Source: Nitrospirae bacterium GWC2_56_14
Lineage (GTDB): Bacteria; Nitrospirota; UBA9217
DNA: 17,356 nucleotides
Assembly: GCA_001803705.1 (NCBI GenBank)
Contig: MHDY01000010.1
Coordinates: forward strand, 226-17,581
Direction of reading: 5' to 3'
In this document: positions 1-7,637 of the stretch, one piece after another
Layout of the letters: every line of letters begins with the position of its first letter
How positions within the stretch are numbered: the stretch's first letter is position 1
The notes under the pieces: model-generated
What the model saw: only the letters and a program-made list of their open reading frames with translations
Databases searched by the model: none
Told to the model about the DNA's origin: nothing
Translations under genes and position numbers: made by a program

Positions 1-33
1 TGACTGGATTCCCGTTTGCACGGGAATGACGGA
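1..33. repeat. Short palindromic intergenic repeat (ATTCCCG / CGGGAAT)
   Basis: A 7-bp perfect inverted repeat, ATTCCCG at 8-14 and CGGGAAT at 21-27, surrounds a 6-base loop and is followed by GACGGA. From general knowledge, sequences of the form GGATTCCCG...CGGGAATGAC recur in the intergenic DNA of many environmental bacterial genomes. It is unrelated to the longer repeat that starts about 30 bp further on. The window edge may cut it. Confidence 0.6.
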
Positions 34-80
34 ATGTGCAGAATTAGTGTTTATTTACAAGACCATCCCTGTTGATGTGT

Positions 81-209
81 TCGTAAAAAGTCCTTTAAGC
101 CGTCTTTGCGAGCAAAGCGAAGCAATCTCGCAGTTCATAACCGCCTGAAAAAACGAGATTGCCACGTCGCTCCGCTCCTCGCAATGACGGCAGAGGAGAC
201 TTCTTACGA
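81..209. mobile_element. MITE-like palindromic element, copy 1
   Basis: This is a 129-bp non-coding element. Its ends are inverted: TCGTAAAAAGTC at 81-92 pairs with GACTTCTTACGA at 198-209 (one mismatch). Inner arms also pair: the left arm TCTTTGCGAGCAAAGCGAAG running into GCAATCTCG is an imperfect inverse of the right arm CGAGATTGC followed by a GTCGC...CTCGCAATGACGG segment. The centre is about 23 bases. It encodes no transposase, so any movement would need an enzyme from elsewhere. The core motif resembles a GCGAAGCAATCTC-type palindrome seen in unrelated bacterial phyla (recollection, not checked). Confidence 0.75.
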
Positions 210-229
210 GACCATCCCTGTTGATGTGC

Positions 230-358
230 TCGTAAAAAGTCCTTTAAGCCGTCTTTGCGAGCAAAGCGAAGCAATCTCGCAGTTCGTAACCGCCTGAAAA
301 AACGAGATTGCCACGTCGCTCCGCTCCTCGCAATGACGGCAGAGGAGACTTCTTACGA
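230..358. mobile_element. MITE-like palindromic element, copy 2
   Basis: This is the second 129-bp copy, with the same terminal inverted repeats (230-241 and 347-358) and the same arms as copy 1. It begins 20 bp after copy 1 ends. It lies beyond the terminator of the ccsB operon, so it should not affect ccsB translation. The junction between the copies (about 205-234) is itself roughly palindromic, as expected if each element ends in matching sequence. Confidence 0.75.
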
Positions 359-380
359 GACCATCCCTGGTTGATCCGAA

Positions 381-425
381 ATGAAAAGGCCGTTGTCCAC
401 AGCAACTACGCTGCGAACAACGGCC
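381..425 (-). terminator. Rho-independent terminator after ccsB
   Basis: On the minus strand GGCCGTTGT (425-417) pairs perfectly with ACAACGGCC (396-388) around a 20-base loop that has its own small CAGC/GCTG stem. TTTTCATTTC follows. It lies about 40 bp past the ccsB stop, so it very likely ends the resB-ccsB transcript. Confidence 0.85.
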
Positions 426-465
426 CGAACAGGAACGGTGGGTGCTAGGTGATACGGTGATAATG

Positions 466-1713
466 CTATTCCGCGATGCCTCCGTAGGCATGGAGTCCGG
501 ACAGCACGAGGTTCACGCCCAGGTAGGTGAAAATGACCCCGATAAAGCCCACTGCAGAGATGATAGCCATCTGCGTTCCCTTCCATCCGCGCACATAGCG
601 GGCATGGAGGTAGATCGAATAGATGAACCACGTGATCAGGGACCACGTCTCCTTGGGGTCCCAGCTCCAATAGGTGCCCCATGCGCTGTTGGCCCATACC
701 GCGCCCATGACAAGGCCTCCTGCCGAAAAGAGCGGCCAGCCGAACGCGATCATCCGGTAGGTCATATCATCGAGCAGCTCCTGGGAAGGAATGATCTGCT
801 TGAGCCTGGCCTTGAGCCGCATTCCCTGCGACCAGGTGAGCCATAAAAATCCAAGCACCGCCGCCCATGCGAGAACAAGAACGGAAGTCGATGGGTTGAG
901 GAAGGTCGCCTCGAACAGGTGTTTTCTGTAGCTTTCCCCGGCGGGATTGGCTTTCAATTCATACAGCACAAAGTCAATTCCCATGGCCAGGAGCAGCCCG
1001 GCGGCAAGCGTCACGCAGACCGACCAGAACAGGTACGTCTGCGATTTATTCCGCGCGCCTGCCACAACGAGGTAGACAAACCACGCAATGACGAGAGCGC
1101 CGAGCCCCAGCCAGAAGGTGGTCTTGAAATTCGGGCCCAGGCCTGCCATGACATATCCCAGCGGTGCGAGGACCACGATAGCGCCGAGGGCGGCGTAGAT
1201 ATTGACCGCGGAGCCCCTCTCTTCGGCGTCCATGAGCAGATACAGCATGCTGACGGTGAAAGCAACGGCGAAGGTCGAGTAACTGATAAAGCTCAGAAGG
1301 ACGTGATACAGAAGCCAGTTGCTCTTGAGCGCCGGGACCAGGGGACTGATATCGGTGTTGATGCCCGTCACATTGATGAACGCCAGCGCCAGAAAGGCGA
1401 CGGGCATCACGAACGCGCCGAAGACCCTGGTCTTGTACCGGTGCTCCACGACGAGATACACCAGCACGGTGCACCAGGTGAAAAAGACAAGGGACTCATA
1501 GAGGTTCGTCAGCGGCGCCCGCCCGATTCCCATCTGGTACGACTCGATCCACCTGAGGGCAAGGGCGATGGTCTGCACGCCGAGGCCGATGTGGGTGCTG
1601 ACGGAAGCGGCCAGGCCGATCCCTTCCTTCTTGAAGGAAAGGAAGCTGATATAGAGCACCATCGCCGCGAGATATATCAGTGTTGCAATAGTAAAGAGTA
1701 AGGAACTTTCCAT
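466..1713 (-). CDS. ccsB: Cytochrome c biogenesis protein CcsB (CcsA/ResC family), with a large internal insertion
   Basis: This is the polytopic membrane subunit of system II cytochrome c maturation. With ResB it moves haem across the inner membrane and attaches it to apocytochrome CxxCH motifs. The family signature, the tryptophan-rich WGTYWSWDPKE motif, is at residues 345-355. Candidate haem-ligand histidines are H137, H370 and H408 (GLHAY). The start is ATG with GGAGGG 4 bases upstream, and the gene lies 14 bp after resB. At 415 aa it is longer than the roughly 280-320 aa I expect for this family. The excess, about residues 165-300, holds some four hydrophobic stretches (about 172-192, 199-219, 228-250, 277-295). 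It falls between the usual LYLLMDAEE segment and the LLDDMTYRMIAFGWP segment. The reading frame is intact. Family assignment is certain; the role of the insertion is unknown. Confidence 0.95.
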   Translation of the reverse strand: MESSLLFTIATLIYLAAMVLYISFLSFKKEGIGLAASVSTHIGLGVQTIALALRWIESYQMGIGRAPLTNLYESLVFFTWCTVLVYLVVEHRYKTRVFGAFVMPVAFLALAFINVTGINTDISPLVPALKSNWLLYHVLLSFISYSTFAVAFTVSMLYLLMDAEERGSAVNIYAALGAIVVLAPLGYVMAGLGPNFKTTFWLGLGALVIAWFVYLVVAGARNKSQTYLFWSVCVTLAAGLLLAMGIDFVLYELKANPAGESYRKHLFEATFLNPSTSVLVLAWAAVLGFLWLTWSQGMRLKARLKQIIPSQELLDDMTYRMIAFGWPLFSAGGLVMGAVWANSAWGTYWSWDPKETWSLITWFIYSIYLHARYVRGWKGTQMAIISAVGFIGVIFTYLGVNLVLSGLHAYGGIAE

Positions 1714-1727
1714 CTATCCCTCCGATA

Positions 1728-3230
1728 TTACTTTGAGATTTCTTCCACGATCTGGTTAAATGCGCGCTCGAAACCAAGACGGTTCCTGTTTGCCGCTCCG
1801 GCAATGGTCACGACAGCCTGCCCCTTCCGGTCCTGAACACGCACCCAGAGCTTCCGGTGCGAACCAAAGAAGGCGATGAACGGCCCGATGCACAGCATGA
1901 TGAATCCCGTATACACGACCCATACCCCGGGGTCCTTGGTCACCTGCAGCCCCGTGTAGCGGGTGCCGAAGTAGTGGACATAACTGATGATATAGTCCTC
2001 GGGCATATAGGGAGAACCCTTGTCCGTTTTCATGACAAAGGTCTTATAGACCGGCCGGTCATTGTTCAGGATCTCAAGTTCCACCGTGGGATTGATATAC
2101 TCATCGTTATTGCTGCGGTAAAATTGCACCTCGCCCGTGGCGGGGTTTCTCATGCCGAAGGGCGCAAAGCTGACCGCCCTGATGGTCCTTTTTATGGACG
2201 GCACATAGGCGGCCTGACCGGCCTCGATGGCAACGGTCTCTCCCACATCGGTGCTGTTCTTGGGGCGGATGTTCAAAAAGACCTTGCCGGGAGCATCGGG
2301 CATCGGCCCGTAGCTGGATTGATAAAAGGTGATGCCCCGGTAGGTCAGCGGGTCGTTCACCCGGATGCGCTTGTCGAGGACCTTTTCCCTGTCCATGTTG
2401 TAAACGCTGAGCGTGCTGTGGTATTCCGAGGGCATGCCCGTGGGGCCCTGGGGACCCTGGTAGTAATCCACATCAAAATTGTTGCACTGCACATAATATC
2501 CCAGCGGCATGGCAGGCACCCCGCCGTCGGGATTGTAGATCACCGGGCTTTCGGCGATCCCCAGCGCCGCCATGATCTGGTCCCACATGGGTTCGTTCCT
2601 GAGATAGACCACGGAAGAAGCCTGTCCCTCGGGAAGGTTCAGGAATGCCTTAAACCCGAAGAATGCGCCGGTCAAGGCACCGACAAAAATGAGGATAATA
2701 CTGACATGGGTGACATAGACACCGAGCCTGCTGTAAACGCCCTTTTGCGCCGCCAGCTGGAAAAGTCCGGCGCTCCGCGTCTCGAGCGGCCGGTATCCGT
2801 GTGCCTTGAACACCTGGAGCACGCGTTCCTCGGCCTTTTCCATCCCGCCCTTCACCGTGAGCTCTTTCTTGAGCTGCAGCGCCTTGAGGCCCTCGTCATC
2901 GATCGGCTTCAGCGGCGCGGCGATGATCCGCAAGGTATGCGGAAAGCGTTCGAGCGTGCAGACGGTGAGGTTTGCCGTAAGCAGGAACAACAGGATCACG
3001 AACCACCAGGTATGATACATGTCGAAGAAACCGAGCATTTCGAACACCTGGACCGTGGTCTCGCTGTATTCCCTCAGGTATTTTTCCGGGGACTCGTTCT
3101 GCTGAATCACCGTGCCGATGACGGAAACGATGGCAAGGATAATGAGCAGAATAACGGCAAGCTTCACGGACGAGAAGAACTTCCAGACCTTCTCCGCAAC
3201 AATTTCAACAATTCCTTTTTGGCGTTCCAA
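1728..3230 (-). CDS. resB: Cytochrome c biogenesis protein ResB (Ccs1)
   Basis: ResB is the partner of CcsB in system II cytochrome c maturation. It has about four membrane spans (about residues 22-42, 75-93, 170-191, 434-455). A large periplasmic domain (about 192-432) lies between spans three and four. The C-terminal block GLQVTKDPGVWVVYTGF, just before the last span, is typical of the family. H175 at the start of span three is a likely haem ligand. Length is 500 aa, slightly above typical. The start is TTG at 3230, chosen because GGAGG stands 5 bases upstream and no ATG is near. A promoter candidate is directly upstream. ccsB follows after 14 bp, so the two are surely co-transcribed. Confidence 0.95.
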   Translation of the reverse strand: MERQKGIVEIVAEKVWKFFSSVKLAVILLIILAIVSVIGTVIQQNESPEKYLREYSETTVQVFEMLGFFDMYHTWWFVILLFLLTANLTVCTLERFPHTLRIIAAPLKPIDDEGLKALQLKKELTVKGGMEKAEERVLQVFKAHGYRPLETRSAGLFQLAAQKGVYSRLGVYVTHVSIILIFVGALTGAFFGFKAFLNLPEGQASSVVYLRNEPMWDQIMAALGIAESPVIYNPDGGVPAMPLGYYVQCNNFDVDYYQGPQGPTGMPSEYHSTLSVYNMDREKVLDKRIRVNDPLTYRGITFYQSSYGPMPDAPGKVFLNIRPKNSTDVGETVAIEAGQAAYVPSIKRTIRAVSFAPFGMRNPATGEVQFYRSNNDEYINPTVELEILNNDRPVYKTFVMKTDKGSPYMPEDYIISYVHYFGTRYTGLQVTKDPGVWVVYTGFIMLCIGPFIAFFGSHRKLWVRVQDRKGQAVVTIAGAANRNRLGFERAFNQIVEEISK

Positions 3231-3263
3231 TGCTACCTCCTGCGGTAAGAAAAAGGTTCGTGT

Positions 3264-3292
3264 AAATTAGCATAACGTGTATATGCTGTCAA
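3264..3292 (-). promoter_or_regulatory. Candidate sigma-70 promoter for resB-ccsB
   Basis: On the minus strand a consensus TTGACA (3292-3287) is followed after 17 bp by TAATTT (3269-3264), a weak -10 box. The site lies just after the gltA stop and 34 bp before the resB start. It would let the cytochrome maturation genes be transcribed apart from the upstream oxidoreductase genes. Confidence 0.5.
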
Positions 3293-3296
3293 GGAG

Positions 3297-4721
3297 TTAC
3301 TGTTTACGCATGACATGACCATGGATGGCCTCCGCGGCCCGTCTGCCGGCCCCCATGGCGGAGATGACCGTTGCCGAACCCGTCACAATATCGCCGCCGG
3401 CATACAACCCGGGACGGCTTGTTTCACCGGTCCTGTCGTCGGCGACAATATAACCCCAGGTGGTAAGCGCCAGGTCCCTGGTGCTCTGCGGGACCAGGGG
3501 GTTCGGATTGGTCCCGATGGACATGATGACCATATCCACCGGGATCCGGAACTCGGAGCCTTTGATCGCAACCGGTTTTCTCCGGCCGCCGGCATCCGGT
3601 TCGCCCAAACCCATTTTGATGCATTCGATCTCAGAAACAGATCCATCGCGGCCGATAATGCGGACGATATCGGTCAAGAGCTCGAAGCGCACCCCTTCCT
3701 CCCGCGCATGATGGACCTCCTCGCGGCGGGCCGGCAATTCCTCTTCGGACCGGCGATAGACGATGATCCCCTCACCGGCGCCCAGACGGAGCGCCGTTCG
3801 CACGGAATCCATGGCCACATTGCCGCCGCCCACAACGGCGATGCGCTGGCCCTTCCTGATGGGGGTATCGTACTCGGGAAAAGAGTGGGAGCGCATGAAG
3901 TTGATGCGCGTAAGGAACTCGTTGGCCGAATAGACGCCATTGAGGTTCTCGCCTTCGATGCACATGAACTTGGGCGTCCCCGCACCGGTGGCGACAAAGC
4001 AGGCGTCGAACTCGGAAAGAAGCTCGTCCACGGAAATGAGCTTGCCGACCACGGCGTTCACCACGATCTGCACTCCCATCTTTCTGAGGACCTCGATCTC
4101 CGCGGCAACGATCCGTTTGGGAAGCCGGAACTCGGGGATGCCGTAAAGGAGAACTCCCCCCGGTTCGTGGAACGCCTCGTAGATGGTGACCGCGTGTCCC
4201 GCCTTGGCAAGTTCATAGGCGCAGGCCAGCCCGGCCGGCCCGCTCCCGACGATAGCCACCCGCCTGTTGGTCGAGGGGGCGATCTTCGGGACCTCCGTGA
4301 GGCCGCTTTGCATGATCCAGTCCGCGGCGAACCGCTCCAGCCTGCCGATGGCCACGGGTTCGAATTTCTTCCCCAGGGTGCAGCGCTGTTCGCACTGGCT
4401 TTCCTGCGGGCAGACGCGGCCGCAGACCGCGGGAAGAAGGTTGGCTTCCTTGATGATATCGAAGGCCGTACTGATATTGCCGCTGTTCAAGGCCTGAATG
4501 AATCTCGGTATGGGCACGCCCACCGGGCAGCCGGATACACAGGCAGGCTTGGCGCAGTTCAGACAGCGTGCCGCCTCCAGTTTTGCCTGCCCGGGGGTAT
4601 ATCCCAGGGAGACCTCTCCAAAGTTGGACCGGCGCGCCTGCGAGTCCTGTTCCGGGATGGGGGTTTTCTTCGGTGCTATTTTTTTTGCGGCAACACCTTT
4701 TGCCGCCCGTGAGTCGGTCAT
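3297..4721 (-). CDS. gltA: GltA-type NADPH-dependent flavoprotein subunit (NfnB/SudA-like)
   Basis: This matches the glutamate synthase small subunit-like family (NADPH-dependent GltA, NfnB, SudA). The N-terminal iron-sulfur domain has two four-cysteine sets: C53, C56, C61, C65 and C100, C104, C110, C114. An FAD-binding GSGPAG lies at 159-164, an NADP-binding GGGNVAMD at 298-305, and an FAD-closing AGGDIVTGSATV at 442-453. Length (474 aa) is normal. The first 25 residues are an Ala/Lys-rich extension. The gene starts 12 bp after the flavoprotein gene. Such pairs act as electron-bifurcating NADH-dependent ferredoxin:NADP oxidoreductase (NfnAB) or as sulfide dehydrogenase/polysulfide reductase (SudAB). 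No glutamate synthase large subunit is visible, which argues against a true GltBD role. The sequence does not tell me which of the two activities applies. Confidence 0.9.
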   Translation of the reverse strand: MTDSRAAKGVAAKKIAPKKTPIPEQDSQARRSNFGEVSLGYTPGQAKLEAARCLNCAKPACVSGCPVGVPIPRFIQALNSGNISTAFDIIKEANLLPAVCGRVCPQESQCEQRCTLGKKFEPVAIGRLERFAADWIMQSGLTEVPKIAPSTNRRVAIVGSGPAGLACAYELAKAGHAVTIYEAFHEPGGVLLYGIPEFRLPKRIVAAEIEVLRKMGVQIVVNAVVGKLISVDELLSEFDACFVATGAGTPKFMCIEGENLNGVYSANEFLTRINFMRSHSFPEYDTPIRKGQRIAVVGGGNVAMDSVRTALRLGAGEGIIVYRRSEEELPARREEVHHAREEGVRFELLTDIVRIIGRDGSVSEIECIKMGLGEPDAGGRRKPVAIKGSEFRIPVDMVIMSIGTNPNPLVPQSTRDLALTTWGYIVADDRTGETSRPGLYAGGDIVTGSATVISAMGAGRRAAEAIHGHVMRKQ

Positions 4722-4733
4722 GAGGCTGGGTTC

Positions 4734-5600
4734 CTATTCGCAGAGAGGCTGATGATCTTTGTCGAGCATGCGCCGGTGCCGGTCCTTCCAGGCCTCGAAG
4801 GATTCCCGCTCTTCGCGGTGATACCCCTTCTGGCGCTGCATCAGCGAGTCCCAATCCACCAGGTGGCCGTCGAATTCAGGGCCGTCCACACAGGCGAACC
4901 TGGTCTCGCCGCCGACGATCACCCGGCACCCGCCGCACATGCCGGTGCCGTCGACCATGATCGGGTTCAGACTGACGATGGTCGGGACCTTAAAAGGCCG
5001 TGTGGCCTGCGCCACGAATTTCATCATGATCGCCGGGCCGACGCAAACGACCAGGCCCGCACCGTGCTGTTCCAGTTCCTGCACGAGCGCGGCGGTCACC
5101 ACACCCTTCATGCCTTTGCTGCCGTCGTCCGTGGTAATGACCACCCGGTCCGCAACCTGCCGCATTTCCTGCTCGTAAATGAGGAGATCGCTGCTGCGGG
5201 CGCCCATTACGACCGTTACCGTGTTCCCGGCCGCCTTGAACGCCCGGGCTATGGGATACAGCGGCGCTGCGCCGAAACCGCCGCCCACCAGAACCACCCG
5301 CCCCACCTTTTCCACATGGGTGGGCTGCCCCAGGGGGCCGCAGAGGTCGAGGATGTCATCTCCGGCATTGAACGTGGAGAACTCATGGGTGGTTTTCCCC
5401 ACGGCCATGACGATCAGGCTGATCGTCCCTTCACCGGGGTCGATATCTGCAAGAGAGAGCGGAATGCGTTCGCCCTTGTCATGGAGACGGATAATGACGA
5501 ACTGACCCGGCAAGGCCTTCTTCGAGATCAACGGTGCCGCGATCTTGTAGAAGTAGACATCGGGTTTGCGAATGAGCCGTTTTTCAAGAATTTTCGCCAT
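4734..5600 (-). CDS. FAD/NAD-binding flavoprotein subunit (NfnA/SudB-like, PyrK family)
   Basis: This is a sulfide/dihydroorotate dehydrogenase-like FAD/NAD-binding protein of 288 aa, the usual length. An FAD-binding RIPLS lies at 45-49. A glycine-rich nucleotide site is at GGGFGAAPLY (106-115). A C-terminal [2Fe-2S] motif has D217, C222, C225 and C237 in DGTGMCGGC...FACVDGPEFDGH; Asp plus three Cys is the ligand set known for NfnA. It is the small subunit for the gltA product encoded 12 bp downstream and would oxidise NAD(P)H and pass electrons through FAD and the cluster. The ATG at 5600 fits the family's N-terminus, but no Shine-Dalgarno stands before it. TAGTAT lies 8 bases upstream, so translation may be nearly leaderless. 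Confidence 0.9.
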   Translation of the reverse strand: MAKILEKRLIRKPDVYFYKIAAPLISKKALPGQFVIIRLHDKGERIPLSLADIDPGEGTISLIVMAVGKTTHEFSTFNAGDDILDLCGPLGQPTHVEKVGRVVLVGGGFGAAPLYPIARAFKAAGNTVTVVMGARSSDLLIYEQEMRQVADRVVITTDDGSKGMKGVVTAALVQELEQHGAGLVVCVGPAIMMKFVAQATRPFKVPTIVSLNPIMVDGTGMCGGCRVIVGGETRFACVDGPEFDGHLVDWDSLMQRQKGYHREERESFEAWKDRHRRMLDKDHQPLCE

Positions 5601-5649
5601 AACGGGCTATACTACCACACTCTTCAGCGTTTTTTCCAGCAAGAAATTG

Positions 5650-5677
5650 AAACAGGGCGTCCGAAAACGCCCTGTTT
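5650..5677 (-). terminator. Probable terminator after the universal stress protein gene
   Basis: A perfect 10-bp stem, AAACAGGGCG with CGCCCTGTTT, encloses an 8-base loop. On the minus strand it is followed by CAATTTCTT, a weak U-tract. It lies about 65 bp past the universal stress protein stop and 50 bp before the flavoprotein gene, so it separates two transcription units. The rest of the gap (5601-5743) shows no gene. Confidence 0.65.
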
Positions 5678-5743
5678 TACGAAAAATGCTCAAGATACTG
5701 TTCCGCACAAAACCGCTGGCTTCCGGAGCCTATCTGCTCTGTC

Positions 5744-6202
5744 CTATTTCTTTACCTTTGCCGGAACCACCAGCACCTTGCAGGGAGCATGCCCGATGAC
5801 CCGGGTGACCACACTGCCCATCATGAGCCGGGTAAGGCCGGTGCGGCCGTGACTTCCCATGATGATCGTTTTGACCTTCCGTTTAGCAGCTTCGGAAACA
5901 ATATCCTTGTACGGTTCATCGCCGAGATGCAGGAGGATCTCGCATTTGACCCCTTCCTTGGCGGCCGTTGCCTTGATCCCGTCGAGATACTTTCTCATCT
6001 CTTTTTCAAGTTTATCCGCTGCCGAAGCGTCCCAGAGATCGATCTCTGCATTGATCTCGATCACCAGCAGAACATAAAGCATGCTTGAACAGGCACGGGC
6101 GAGCGCGATCGCCTCCTGGACCGCCGGCTTGCTGTACAGGGAGCCGTCAGTTGCCACGAGCAGCTTCTCAAAACCGGGTGTAGCGCATGTGTTTTTTGCC
6201 AT
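5744..6202 (-). CDS. Universal stress protein (UspA family, ATP-binding type)
   Basis: This is a single-domain Usp of 152 aa, a normal size. It opens with a FEKLLVATDGS strand at 11-21 carrying the usual Asp. It has the ATP-binding G-2x-G-9x-G-S pattern at 116-130 (GSHGRTGLTRLMMGS), followed by CKVLVVP. That pattern marks the ATP-binding subclass, often linked to stress, anaerobic growth or energy limitation; the trigger here is unknown. I chose the ATG at 6202, with GGAG about 6 bases upstream, over a TTG eight codons earlier. It lies 107 bp after the PhoH gene and is followed by a hairpin terminator. Confidence 0.92.
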   Translation of the reverse strand: MAKNTCATPGFEKLLVATDGSLYSKPAVQEAIALARACSSMLYVLLVIEINAEIDLWDASAADKLEKEMRKYLDGIKATAAKEGVKCEILLHLGDEPYKDIVSEAAKRKVKTIIMGSHGRTGLTRLMMGSVVTRVIGHAPCKVLVVPAKVKK

Positions 6203-6260
6203 TGGTCTCTCCTTTTTTGTGGACAACGTCTGCTGTGGTATTTCACTGTTGATTTTCTTT

Positions 6261-6280
6261 AACCTTCAGTCTTCAGCCTA
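6261..6280. repeat. Short TTCAG direct repeat in the PhoH-Usp gap
   Basis: The stretch CCTTCAGTCTTCAGCC (6263-6278) has two TTCAG units spaced eight bases apart. It is a minor low-complexity motif of a kind common between genes in such genomes. I see no gene or clear promoter in the 107-bp gap. Confidence 0.4.
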
Positions 6281-6309
6281 ATCACCTGCTTCGCTGCATT
6301 TCCTAACCG

Positions 6310-7626
6310 TTACAATAAGGTTGCCGCCAGTTCCGCAAGATCAGAACGCTCACCCTTCACCAGCGTGATATGACCGGCAATGGGTTCTTCCTTGAACCGG
6401 TCGACCACGTAGGTGAGCCCGTTGCTCGACGAATCGATGTAGGGGTTGTCGATCTGGTAGGGATCGCCGGTCAGCACGACCTTGGTCCCCTCGCCGGCCC
6501 GGGTAATGATCGTCTTGATCTCGTGCGGCGTCAGGTTCTGGGCTTCGTCCACGATCAGGTACTGGTTCGGCATGCTCCGGCCGCGGATGTACGTAAGGGG
6601 CTCCACCTCGATCATGCCGAGATCGAAAAGGCTCTGCAGGTCCTTCTTTCCCTTGACCCGGCCGGGCCCGCCTGAGGAACCCACGAGGAAATCGAGGTTG
6701 TCGCGGATGGGCTGCATCCAGGGCCGAAGTTTCTCGTCGATATCGCCCGGCAAAAAACCGATGTCCTTGCCCATGGGAAACACGGGGCGCGATACGACCA
6801 GCCGCTGGAACGACCGCAGCTCAATGCTCTTTTCGAGCCCCGCGGCAAGGGCGAGCAGCGTTTTCCCGGTGCCCGCTTTTCCCACCAGCGTCACCAGCCG
6901 GATATCGTCGTTCAGCAGCAGGTCGAGGGCGAACTGCTGCTGCTTGTTCTTTGCCGTAATGCCCCAGACGCCGTGCTTCGCCGTCGTGATCGGCACAAAG
7001 GCGTTCTTCTGTTTGCTGTACCGCGCCAGCGCCGTCTGCGACTCGTTGGCGCTGTTCTTCAGCAGGGCGAACTGGTTCGGCAGGGGCGCCGGATCGCCGG
7101 GCTGCAGTTCACCCTTCGCATAGAAATCGTCGATCGCACCCGGCGCCACCAGCAGTTCGGTCTCGCCGGAGTACAGCTCGTCGAGCGTGATCGTGTCCGA
7201 TTCGAAATCCTCGGCCGTCATGCCGAGGGCATCGGCCTTGATGCGGAGATTCGTGTCCTTGGTCACCAGGATCACCGGCAGGTTGTCATGCTTCAGGTTC
7301 AGGGCAGTGGCCAGGATCCGGTTGTCCGCCTTTACCGCAATAAGTTCGCTCGGCAGGCTCTCTGTCGACTGGTGGTTCAGCTCGACGCGCAGGTTCCCCC
7401 CGCCCTCGAGCGGCACCCCCTGCGAAAGTTTCCCCTTCATCCGGTATTCGTCCAGGATCCGTGAGACCTGGCGCGCGTTCCTGCCGATCTCGTCAACGCC
7501 CTTCTTGAACTTGTCAAGCTCCTCGATCACCACGATGGGTATCACCACATCATTGTCCTCGAACGAAAAGATCGCCCGGGGATCGTGAAGCAATACGTTG
7601 GTGTCCAGCACAAATATTTTCTTCAT
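6310..7626 (-). CDS. PIN domain-PhoH ATPase fusion (PhoH2 type)
   Basis: The N-terminal half is a PIN nuclease domain: FVLDTNVLLHD with D8, EE at 35-36, D101 in KADNRILATA, and D124 in VTKDTNLR. The C-terminal half is a PhoH P-loop ATPase: Walker A GKAGTGKT at 249-256, Walker B LIVDEAQN at 357-364, and LTGDPYQID at 385-393. PhoH2 proteins studied elsewhere combine RNA unwinding with ribonuclease activity, so RNA turnover is the likely role. All catalytic residues I can place are present. Length is 438 aa, normal for the family. I chose the ATG at 7626 (AGGA 6 bases upstream) over one five codons earlier that would overlap tsaC. The gap to tsaC is 11 bp. No small antitoxin-like gene precedes it. 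Confidence 0.93.
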   Translation of the reverse strand: MKKIFVLDTNVLLHDPRAIFSFEDNDVVIPIVVIEELDKFKKGVDEIGRNARQVSRILDEYRMKGKLSQGVPLEGGGNLRVELNHQSTESLPSELIAVKADNRILATALNLKHDNLPVILVTKDTNLRIKADALGMTAEDFESDTITLDELYSGETELLVAPGAIDDFYAKGELQPGDPAPLPNQFALLKNSANESQTALARYSKQKNAFVPITTAKHGVWGITAKNKQQQFALDLLLNDDIRLVTLVGKAGTGKTLLALAAGLEKSIELRSFQRLVVSRPVFPMGKDIGFLPGDIDEKLRPWMQPIRDNLDFLVGSSGGPGRVKGKKDLQSLFDLGMIEVEPLTYIRGRSMPNQYLIVDEAQNLTPHEIKTIITRAGEGTKVVLTGDPYQIDNPYIDSSSNGLTYVVDRFKEEPIAGHITLVKGERSDLAELAATLL

Positions 7627-7637
7627 GGTAATTCCTT

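Larger units (their letters stand above)
61..374. repeat. Tandem array of a 149-bp repeat (two full units, partial third)
   Basis: The string GACCATCCCTG starts at 61, 210 and 359, a period of exactly 149 bp. Units 61-209 and 210-358 differ at only two positions by my reading (80/229 and 137/286). A third unit starts at 359 and stops after about 16 bases. Each unit is one palindromic element (81-209 and 230-358) plus a 20-bp linker. There are only two repeats, with no unique spacers, so this is not a CRISPR array. The near identity suggests recent duplication or ongoing homogenisation. Confidence 0.9.

Noticed and set aside
106..297. Short open frames inside the palindromic elements (here, and 204-491, 9913-10164)
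   Set aside because: They follow the repeat sequence itself, recur with each copy, have no ribosome site and resemble no protein family. They are by-products of the repeat.
61..374. CRISPR-like array from the tandem repeats
   Set aside because: There are only two full units of 149 bp, adjacent and nearly identical throughout, with no unique spacers and no cas genes.
1857..3248. Long plus-strand frames opposite resB, gltA and the flavoprotein gene (also 3315-4712 and 4752-5852)
   Set aside because: They lie wholly antisense to genes with clear family motifs, show odd His/Arg/Asp-rich composition and no recognisable domain. High-GC third-position bias explains them.
3297..4721. True glutamate synthase (GltBD) function for gltA
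   Set aside because: No large amidotransferase subunit is nearby, and the adjacent FAD/NAD-binding [2Fe-2S] partner indicates an NfnAB or SudAB type complex.
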